This document shows positions 6,331-11,591 of a stretch of DNA of 11,591 nucleotides, piece after piece. This stretch comes from Methanomassiliicoccaceae archaeon UBA113 (GTDB taxonomy: Archaea > Thermoplasmatota > Thermoplasmata > Methanomassiliicoccales > Methanomethylophilaceae): NCBI GenBank assembly GCA_002506175.1, contig DAXB01000088.1, forward strand, positions 1 to 11,591, given 5' to 3'. A program made the translations under genes and the position numbers. The notes under the pieces are model-generated. The model was not told the DNA's origin. It searched no databases and worked only from the letters and a program-made list of their open reading frames with translations. Every line of letters begins with the position of its first letter. Positions within the stretch are counted from its first letter, which is position 1.

Positions 6331-7082
6331 TGGTATTCTCGGTAGACATGCTCGAAGTAGCCGACAGACTGGACATCCCCATGATGGGTTTCGCCGATGT
6401 CCGGATGTGGGATACCGACTCCGTTGTATCGGAGAACGTCCCCGTCGAGAGGAGGCCTTTGTCGATAATGCCGGAGGCCGTGACGGCCATCGTTATCGGG
6501 ATGCCGGTTCAGCAGACGGTCGTCCAGACCGCCCCGTCGATATACTACAGGGAGCTCTACAATACGGTAAACTCGCTGCTGGATTCCACGGCACAGAGGA
6601 TAGTGAACAGACTGACGATGTCCGGTTTCAAAGCGGTGTACATCACCAGGGACGGCTATCACGGAATCAGAGGATTGAAGAAGGAGCCTTCAGCTTTCTT
6701 CTCGAACAAGCACGCCGCATATCTGGCGGGACTCGGCACGTTCGGAATCAGCGATGCGATAATAACGGAGAGGTTCGGGCCCAGGGTGAGGTTCACCACC
6801 ATCCTCACGGATATGGAGGCCGAGTGCGGGAGGCCTATGGATAAGCAGCTGTGCACCAGATGCATGCGCTGCAGGAAGGCATGCCCCGTATCCGCGATCG
6901 GGACGGAGATATACCCGGCGGATAAGATGGACAAGGTGCTGTGCACCGACCATCACGAGGATCTCGGTTCGCATGGTATATCGCCGTGTGGCAGATGTAT
7001 AGCGGTGTGCCCCGTCGGAGATGACAAGGTGGTGCCACCGGCATCGGAGGCCATCGAGAACATAAGGCGTTACATGTTGTAA
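6330..7082 (+). CDS. QueG-like 4Fe-4S protein (epoxyqueuosine reductase-related)
   Basis: The 250-residue protein has the C-terminal hallmarks of the COG1600/QueG superfamily. These are a conserved helix-loop KHAAYLAGLGTFG (128-140) with FGPRVRFTTILTD after it, then two 4Fe-4S sites: C175, C178, C181, C185 (CTRCMRCRKACP) and C205, C220, C223, C227 (CGRCIAVCP). QueG itself is a cobalamin-dependent epoxyqueuosine reductase in bacterial queuosine synthesis, of about 340-380 residues. This protein is shorter, and archaea make archaeosine by another route, so the substrate is unknown; a redox role in cobalamin or corrinoid chemistry is only a guess. The frame is open upstream to a TTG at 6276, but ATG 6330 fits the TATA spacing; ATG 6348 is a second option. 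Confidence 0.85.
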   Translation: MVFSVDMLEVADRLDIPMMGFADVRMWDTDSVVSENVPVERRPLSIMPEAVTAIVIGMPVQQTVVQTAPSIYYRELYNTVNSLLDSTAQRIVNRLTMSGFKAVYITRDGYHGIRGLKKEPSAFFSNKHAAYLAGLGTFGISDAIITERFGPRVRFTTILTDMEAECGRPMDKQLCTRCMRCRKACPVSAIGTEIYPADKMDKVLCTDHHEDLGSHGISPCGRCIAVCPVGDDKVVPPASEAIENIRRYML

Positions 7083-7363
7083 TGCTACGTTAATTAAGCA
7101 AAAGTGGGTCAAAGTGGAATATTATTGATAGACCACATCTGGCCCGATAGAGCGTATAATCTACGACAGGTCTCCCAGATGGAAAACGAATCATAGAGGA
7201 AGACAGCCGTATTTAATGAATGTACATCTCATGCCGGGAAGAGCCATTTCGTGAGGGAGTAGACGACGGAGTGTACAGAACTAGTAACATCTATTTCATC
7301 CATTTTTGTGTACGATGCGATGTCAGCAGAGGATGTCTGCGTTCCGGATTTTACAAATCTCGG

Positions 7364-7669
7364 CTACACCTCATCGAATACTATCAGACTCTCATGCAGA
7401 TACAATTTGGTTCCAAAAATCTCTTGGATAAAGAGGAATAACCTATCGTAATCGCCGGAACAATTCTGAAGTATGCGACGTATATTCCCTTTGTTATCGG
7501 CCAGATCAATAATTATACCGGAGCGGTATTCGTTTTTCGCAAATTCTTTCACGATAGTAGTTTTTCCGACACGCCTGGCACCTTCAAGGAGAAGGGCATA
7601 TTCCCTGCTTCTCTTCTCTTTCCATTCAAGAAGTTCGGCATATATTTTCCTCCTGAAAATGTTTATGAT
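7364..7669 (-). pseudogene. Fossil AAA_14/DUF4143-type archaeal ATPase, N-terminal fragment
   Basis: Read on the minus strand, the frame gives RRKIYAELLEWKEKR, then LLLEGARRVGKTTIVKEFA (Walker A) and SLIVFDEV (Walker B region), ending in TAG at 7366-7364 where relatives normally read DEVQ, consistent with CAG to TAG. About 100 residues remain of a family of about 400-450. The C-terminal DUF4143 part is not recognisable in 7083-7363. There is no in-frame ATG, GTG or TTG at the expected N-terminus; an ATT stands at 7660-7658 where the initiator would be. A strong AGGAGG followed by ATG (7641-7639) is out of frame. These ATPases are abundant accessory genes of unclear role in host-associated methanogens. 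Confidence 0.75.
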
Positions 7670-7931
7670 GGTCCGTGGTGTCGATATTATCTAAAATAAC
7701 TCAAAAAAATACACCTTTTTACATTTTAAAAAACTTAAATTTTACACTTATCAACATTTACATTATGAGAAAATACACTGTTTAACAAATAATAATTCAA
7801 TCAAGCGTATGAAGTGATATTTCGAGGGTAGTGTTCCTGCAGTTATTATTTAACGGAATCCGATATGAGAACGCATTTGTTCTGATGATACCTTTTTTAT
7901 AAATTATGTATATAGCTCGCATCAGGAGCCT
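7670..7931. other. AT-rich intergenic spacer upstream of the GGGPS gene
   Basis: No gene was seen. Bases 7690-7800 are strongly AT-rich and contain five TACA[CT]Y motifs on the plus strand (7710, 7720, 7743, 7759, 7774). A TATA-like TTTTATAAATTA at 7895-7906 is the best promoter candidate for the downstream operon, with predicted transcription start near 7925-7932. A second TATA-like sequence, TGTATATAG, lies at 7908-7916. Confidence 0.5.
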
Positions 7932-7958
7932 ATGTTACAGACGGCTTCGACGACGTGA
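7932..7958 (+). CDS. Upstream ORF of 8 codons (MLQTASTT) before the GGGPS gene
   Basis: An SD-like AGGAG at 7924-7928 precedes ATG 7932. The ORF ends with TGA at 7956-7958, which overlaps a GTG at 7955-7957 (GTGA) that is in frame with the GGGP synthase. This stop-start overlap would allow translational coupling. It could also be chance; coding constraint cannot be judged over 8 codons. Confidence 0.3.
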   Translation: MLQTASTT

Positions 7959-7963
7959 TACAG

Positions 7964-8701
7964 ATGACAGTCAGAGAGTACCTGAAGGAAAAGATTGCGA
8001 ACGGAACCATCCATGCCACACTCATCGACCCGGACAAGCAGCCCGCGGAGAAGGCTGGCGAGATGGCGAAGGCCATGAAGGACGCAGGTACGGACATCAT
8101 CTTCGTGGGAGGATCCAGCGGTGTCACCAAGGAGAACCTCTCAGCCACATCCAAGGCGATCAAGGAGGCCACCGGACTTCCGGTCATACTTTTCGGAGGA
8201 ACGCCCGACTCCCTCAACACGGAGCTCGACGCAGTCTTCTTCATGCAGATCATGAACGCCACGGACCCTATCTTCATCACGTTCGGACAGGTTGCCGCGG
8301 CACCCATCATCGCCAAGCTCGGACTCGAGTCCATCTCCATGGGATACATCATCGTCGAGCCCGGAATGACCGTCGCGCGCGTCTCTAAGGCAAAAGTCGT
8401 CGGACAGGACGAGATCGAGAAGGCCGTCGCTTACGCCATGGCATGCAAGATGTTCGGATTCGAGTACATCTACCTCGAGGCGGGATCCGGAGCGGACAGG
8501 CAGGTCCCTCCCGAGATGATCGGCGCCGTCAAGAAGTACGTCGACCTCCCACTCATCGTCGGAGGAGGAATCAGGACGCCCGAGGCAGCCATGAAGGCGA
8601 AGATGGCCGGAGCCGACATTGTCGTCACCGGAACCCTTCTGGAGAAGGGTGCAGATGCTGAGACCCTCAAGGCCGTCATCGCATCCGCGAAGGGAAACTG
8701 A
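7964..8701 (+). CDS. Geranylgeranylglyceryl phosphate synthase (PcrB/GGGPS family)
   Basis: This prenyltransferase joins geranylgeranyl diphosphate to sn-glycerol-1-phosphate, forming the first ether bond of archaeal lipids. The 245-residue TIM barrel shows the family signatures: HATLIDPDK (17-25) at the first strand with the Mg-binding Asp, DIIFVGGSSG (44-53), YLEAGSGA (170-177) and VGGGIRTPEAA (199-209) for phosphate binding, and GADIVVTGT (217-224). The start at ATG 7964 gives the usual distance to the first strand. GTG 7955, overlapping the stop of the 8-codon ORF, would add MIQ and is also possible. Neither has a good Shine-Dalgarno of its own. The zinc-ribbon gene starts 1 nt after the stop. 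Confidence 0.95.
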   Translation: MTVREYLKEKIANGTIHATLIDPDKQPAEKAGEMAKAMKDAGTDIIFVGGSSGVTKENLSATSKAIKEATGLPVILFGGTPDSLNTELDAVFFMQIMNATDPIFITFGQVAAAPIIAKLGLESISMGYIIVEPGMTVARVSKAKVVGQDEIEKAVAYAMACKMFGFEYIYLEAGSGADRQVPPEMIGAVKKYVDLPLIVGGGIRTPEAAMKAKMAGADIVVTGTLLEKGADAETLKAVIASAKGN

Positions 8702-8702
8702 G

Positions 8703-9071
8703 ATGTCATACGATCCCGACCAGGTCAGCTACAACACGCCCATCTCCCCCAGGCAGTTCATCTGGAACACGCCGGAGGAGAGGGCCGCTGGGATCAACAA
8801 CGATCTCAAGGTGGCTGCAAGGAGGTTCCTCTGCCCCAACTGCGGAAGGGAGTTCAGCCTGTTCCAGTCCAGGGCGGTCGCATGCAAGTACTGCCCCCAG
8901 GCAACCAACGGTTGCCCCAATGTGAGATGTCCGTACTGCGACAAGGAGTACCCGATCAAGGGATTCATCGTTCCGGACAACAACCCTGGAGCGAAGTACG
9001 ACGAGAAGCACATGAACGATTACACCTCGAACATCTTCAAGAGGTTCGAGGACGGTTTCAACAGAAGATGA
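8703..9071 (+). CDS. Zinc-ribbon protein of unknown function, coupled to GGGPS
   Basis: The 122-residue protein has seven cysteines in its centre: CPNC (44, 47), CKYC (61, 64) and CPNVRCPYC (71, 76, 79). This gives at least one and perhaps two zinc-ribbon knuckles. No membrane segment was seen. The N-terminus (about 1-40) is polar with a Pro-rich start, and the last 30 residues are charged. The ATG at 8703 lies 1 nt after the GGGPS stop, so the two are surely co-transcribed and probably translationally coupled. An upstream in-frame extension to 8619 only overlaps the GGGPS gene and is rejected. Nucleic-acid or protein binding is plausible from the fold; no specific role is claimed. Confidence 0.85.
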   Translation: MSYDPDQVSYNTPISPRQFIWNTPEERAAGINNDLKVAARRFLCPNCGREFSLFQSRAVACKYCPQATNGCPNVRCPYCDKEYPIKGFIVPDNNPGAKYDEKHMNDYTSNIFKRFEDGFNRR

Positions 9072-9188
9072 ACGCCTTCCGAACTCTGTTACGCATAAAG
9101 AATAGAGGCTCGGGATTTGCTGAGATGTCTGCGTTTCGACACAGCCGTTGAACCCTGGTTCTGATGTAACCTACAAGTATTGACCACA

Positions 9189-9250
9189 GGTAAATACTAG
9201 CACTTTGTTCGTTCAGTGTCGATAGGTTTCCGATGACTGAGGCGGGATAG
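9189..9250 (+). promoter_or_regulatory. Promoter and RBS of the three-gene cassette
   Basis: A TATA-like GGTAAATACTA at 9189-9199 predicts transcription start near 9218-9224. GGCGGGA at 9241-9247 is a G-rich, weak Shine-Dalgarno 3 nt before ATG 9251. The rest of the gap 9072-9188 shows nothing I can name. Confidence 0.4.
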
Positions 9251-9553
9251 ATGGCAGAGGATAAGATTCAATTCAAATACGAATTCGCCAACCAGTATGT
9301 TCCGGTTTACTCCAACGGCTGCATAGGCGGAAAGAATTGTAGGGGCGAGGTGGTTTTGAACTTCTATACCGAGAGGGTTGCCATCCCCGATTCCGAGGAA
9401 TATGTGCTGAACGAGGATAAAACACTGGGCAATTTGATCAAAACAGAGCCCAGGGATCTACCGATCATCCGTACCGTTTCGACAGGCGTGATCATGACCA
9501 AGGACCAAGCAAGAGAGTTCCATGCTTGGCTGGGAAGGGTTCTGGACGAGTGA
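9251..9553 (+). CDS. Conserved-looking 100-residue protein, first gene of a HicBA-like cassette
   Basis: The protein is 100 residues and soluble, with no signal peptide or membrane segment. Visible motifs are QYVPVYSNGCIGG near the N-terminus, GEVVLNFYTERVAIP (about residues 32-46), and a C-terminal RTVSTGVIMTKDQAREFHAWL that reads as a strand plus helix. The overall pattern (NFY.ER..., then R.V..GV.M....A..F..WL) resembles small uncharacterised proteins I associate with DUF3467-like folds; this is a weak resemblance. Its stop TGA shares its A with the ATG of the next gene (TGATG), so translation is coupled. An antitoxin or accessory role in the cassette is inference from position. Confidence 0.75.
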   Translation: MAEDKIQFKYEFANQYVPVYSNGCIGGKNCRGEVVLNFYTERVAIPDSEEYVLNEDKTLGNLIKTEPRDLPIIRTVSTGVIMTKDQAREFHAWLGRVLDE

Positions 9554-9942
9554 TGCCGATGGGTTCCTATGCGAGCGTCAGCTTCCAACCGTCTTTTTAT
9601 CATGGTCCGGAGCAGACGGTATGCACTTCCAAGTATTGCAATCCGCAGACCAGTACCACCGACAGGCCCATGAATGTGGAATTGACGGACCTGAAAGGCT
9701 ATGAGATAAAGAGCCCCGTCTATGTCATCCGCAACAATGCAAGGGATGGCCGTGTGTTCCTGTCATCCAAAGAATTGAATATATTCTCCAGCGGGTCGAC
9801 GTTGGACGAATCAAAACTGAAATTCGCAGAATATCTGGATTTCGTATGGAACGAATACGTATCCTGCGATCCATCCGAATTGCATGATTCATCGATAGAG
9901 TACAGGCAATGGATCATCGATCACTTCCAGAGGTTGGAATGA
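9553..9942 (+). CDS. HicB/antitoxin-like protein, second gene of the cassette
   Basis: The protein has 129 residues from ATG 9553, chosen for its 1-nt overlap with the previous stop; an in-frame ATG at 9526 would overlap more and lacks this arrangement. The N-terminal 40 residues look unstructured. Then SPVYVIRNNARDGRVFLSS and FSSGSTLDESKLKFAEYLDFVWNEYV (about 54-103) give a strand-strand-helix order like the HicB-type pattern, in which a G-[DS]-T-x-[ED]-E stretch leads into a long helix. IEYRQWIIDHF forms a final helix. HicB proteins neutralise HicA mRNA interferases. The similarity is by pattern only, so the family call is tentative. Its stop overlaps the start of the third gene as ATGA. 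Confidence 0.75.
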   Translation: MPMGSYASVSFQPSFYHGPEQTVCTSKYCNPQTSTTDRPMNVELTDLKGYEIKSPVYVIRNNARDGRVFLSSKELNIFSSGSTLDESKLKFAEYLDFVWNEYVSCDPSELHDSSIEYRQWIIDHFQRLE

Positions 9943-10217
9943 CAACAAGAAAGTCGGATAAAGCGGGCAGCAATCTCTGCAAAAAAGGTTTCAGGTCGAA
10001 TGAGACCCACCATAAGTATTATGTTCTGTATGTTGAAGGGAAGAAGACACCTATACAGACATACATCAATCAAGGCAATAGAGAGCTGGATGATTATTTG
10101 CTCGGTGAGATGGCGAAACAGGTGAGATTAGGCAAAAAACAGTTCCTCTGCCTAATCGACTGTCCGATGAGCAGGGATGAATACCTTGATACGCTGAGGA
10201 GTAACGATCATCTGTGA
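9939..10217 (+). CDS. HicA-like small protein, third gene of the cassette (putative toxin)
   Basis: The protein has 92 residues from ATG 9939, which overlaps the preceding stop (ATGA). Visible features are NLCKKGF (12-18), HHKYYVLY (24-31) with a His pair, KKTPIQT, then EMAKQVRLGKKQF (57-69) and LIDCPMSRDEYLDTLR (72-87). A KKGF start followed by H.YY.LY fits the small double-stranded-RNA-binding-like HicA fold, whose His is needed for RNase activity; the C-terminal part is family-specific and longer than minimal HicA. The broken gene at 5992 is its paralogue. Where that copy has RTKMSH, this one reads QTYINQ, so it may be diverged in activity. The toxin role is inference. Confidence 0.75.
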   Translation: MTTRKSDKAGSNLCKKGFRSNETHHKYYVLYVEGKKTPIQTYINQGNRELDDYLLGEMAKQVRLGKKQFLCLIDCPMSRDEYLDTLRSNDHL

Positions 10218-10238
10218 AATCGTATGACGATTGATCGT
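10204..10238. terminator. Nested hairpin between convergent genes
   Basis: Outer stem ACGATCA (10204-10210) pairs with TGATCGT (10232-10238), and inner stem ATCGT/ACGAT (10219-10223 with 10227-10231) has a 3-nt loop. It spans the stop of the HicA-like gene and the 21-nt gap to the stop of the minus-strand ATPase. On the plus strand it is followed by TCATTTCTT. It could serve as a shared terminator. Confidence 0.4.
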
Positions 10239-11591
10239 TCATTTCTTCTGGATCGCAAGCATCTGTGGATGCCTGTTGAGAACCGCTGCGAGGTCCATCG
10301 GACGGATTGTGACATGATACATCCTTGATGTGTCATCCGACGATTCCATCGTCTGGATTGATCTGGTGCAGACGTTCAGCATCGAGTCGGTACCGTCCAT
10401 GAGGTCTTTCATGATGACCGCAGCGTCGGCGACGGTGCGCGTCTGCGAGATGTCGAACAGAGCGGCTACAGGCACATTGACATCGAACTCCCCGATCTCC
10501 ACGGTCCTGATGGACTTGGCGGTGACGCTGACCTCCTTCCTGCCCTTCTCGTAGACGATGGTCTTCGATACGGGGCACCTGGTCGCAGGCATCCTGTATT
10601 CTTTATCCGAATCGATGCGGTCGATTTTGACAGAGTTAGCCTTGAACCCCTCGATGAGGATGACGTTGTCCGCACGTCTGATGGCCGATTCGTCACCTGA
10701 CACGAGGATAAGCGATATTCCATTCTTTCCCATGGACGGTCCGAGTTCGGAAACAGGTGTTATCGGGTCTTTCTCTGACAGGAAACCGCGTCTGATTGCA
10801 GACGGATCCGAATAGCCCTCATCCATTACGATCAGCTTGGAACCCATCTCCACCACTTCGGATATAGCGATGAACTCGGACATCGATGACGATACCGAAT
10901 CCTTCCCGGCGTGCGACGGATCATCGAATTCCCTCGTCTCGGATACGAACATAGATATGTCCACGTCGTCCGCGCAGCGTCCGGATTCCGACATCACGAA
11001 GGATGCAGACGGGTCCGTTACGACGTACTCCCTCCCGTCCCCGGGTATATGGTCGTACACTCCTGCGAAGATCGCATCGGCGAGGACGGACTTTCCGTTC
11101 CTTCCGGGTCCGGCTATGACAGTGAAACCTTCTGGTATTCCCATTCCTGTGATCGGATCGCCGTTGGGGACGTCGAACGTCACCTTGAGCGAATCGTCGC
11201 ATGAGAACGGGATGGCATCGATCATCGGTGCGAGGTCGTCATCCCTCCTGGGGAGGACGGAACCGTCCGCGACGAACGCGACCAATCCTCTGGATCTCAG
11301 CGAATCCCTGATGGATTCCGCGTTCTCGCAGGTCTCGATGTGGTTGAGCACCTTAGACTGCTTGTAGGCGGAGAAGTACAATGATTCGGATACCACGGTT
11401 TTTATCCTCTCGAGCAGGAGGTCCATGGCCATCACGGACGCCTTGCCGTTATCGGAGGGGAGGTCGGCGGTGAAACGCACCTCGACGTAGTATTCTGTTA
11501 TAGTTATCGATCCCCTGTCGAGGATCTCCTGGCCGGGGCGGGGTATGAAGAGCTCCCCTCCGGTCGTCTTGGGTATGGGTGCGCGCGCATG
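10239..11591 (-). CDS. Predicted ATPase of the ABC class (COG3044/PF09818 type), 5' partial
   Basis: The minus-strand frame is open to the right edge. The GTG at 11480 is internal, because upstream codons already read family sequence (IPRPGQEILDRGS..., about 37 residues). 450 residues are visible of a family usually near 550-580. Hallmarks: VEVRFTADLP, LVAFVADGSVLPR, GMGIPEGFTVIAG, Walker A GPGRNGKS, GVYDHIPGDGREYVVTDPSA, Walker B KLIVMDE, KDPITPVSEL and a RADNVILIEGFKAN end region. The family is soluble and its function unknown. The stretch after Walker B reads GYSDPSAIRRGF where the family normally has a conserved DTSATNFMIRD-like motif, so this member is diverged. It is convergent with the HicA-like gene and 21 nt from its stop. 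Confidence 0.9.
   Translation of the reverse strand, partial: HARAPIPKTTGGELFIPRPGQEILDRGSITITEYYVEVRFTADLPSDNGKASVMAMDLLLERIKTVVSESLYFSAYKQSKVLNHIETCENAESIRDSLRSRGLVAFVADGSVLPRRDDDLAPMIDAIPFSCDDSLKVTFDVPNGDPITGMGIPEGFTVIAGPGRNGKSVLADAIFAGVYDHIPGDGREYVVTDPSASFVMSESGRCADDVDISMFVSETREFDDPSHAGKDSVSSSMSEFIAISEVVEMGSKLIVMDEGYSDPSAIRRGFLSEKDPITPVSELGPSMGKNGISLILVSGDESAIRRADNVILIEGFKANSVKIDRIDSDKEYRMPATRCPVSKTIVYEKGRKEVSVTAKSIRTVEIGEFDVNVPVAALFDISQTRTVADAAVIMKDLMDGTDSMLNVCTRSIQTMESSDDTSRMYHVTIRPMDLAAVLNRHPQMLAIQKK

Noticed and set aside
7639..7654. Perfect AGGAGG plus ATG on the minus strand as the start of the ATPase
   Set aside because: That ATG is out of frame with the ATPase and opens only 30 codons. 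In frame, the same bases encode RRKIYA.

Overview
The window looks like a piece of an archaeal chromosome, most likely a host-associated Methanomassiliicoccales/Thermoplasmatota-type methanogen. The archaeal evidence is direct: a RadA recombinase, an archaeal tRNA G10 methyltransferase, geranylgeranylglyceryl phosphate synthase (the first committed step of archaeal ether lipids) and TATA-like promoter boxes. The order-level guess is inference. It rests on moderate GC, BspA-type leucine-rich repeats joined to BIG2 domains in a surface protein, and decayed transposase and AAA genes typical of gut Thermoplasmatota. No tRNA, rRNA or CRISPR array was seen.

Layout. (1) 1-2399: the 3' part of a very large secreted mosaic protein, ending in a terminator-like hairpin. 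(2) 2440-3891: a decayed zone with a wrecked IS110-family transposase (frameshifts, nonsense codon, internal deletion), a folded leader that may be a fossil bridge RNA, then about 650 nt of AT-rich intergenic DNA leading into the radA promoter. (3) 3892-5840: radA and trmG10, 14 nt apart. The GTG start of trmG10 sits in the tetraloop of a GC hairpin. (4) 5841-7082: a small ORF, a HicA-like gene broken by one TGA, and a QueG-like iron-sulfur protein. (5) 7083-7931: a fossil AAA_14/DUF4143-type ATPase on the minus strand and an AT-rich spacer. (6) 7932-9071: an 8-codon upstream ORF, the GGGP synthase gene, and a zinc-ribbon gene one nucleotide downstream. (7) 9251-10217: three genes with overlapping stop and start codons, the last two resembling a HicB/HicA pair. 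(8) 10239-11591: on the minus strand, most of an ABC-class ATPase (COG3044 type), convergent with the cassette across a shared hairpin.

The housekeeping pairs (radA-trmG10, GGGPS-zinc ribbon) are probably co-transcribed. They are separated by mobile or decaying accessory DNA. The most promising little-described element is the three-gene cassette at 9251-10217, because a broken paralogue of its last gene lies 4 kb away in the same window. Next come the hairpin-embedded start codon of trmG10 and the folded IS110 leader.
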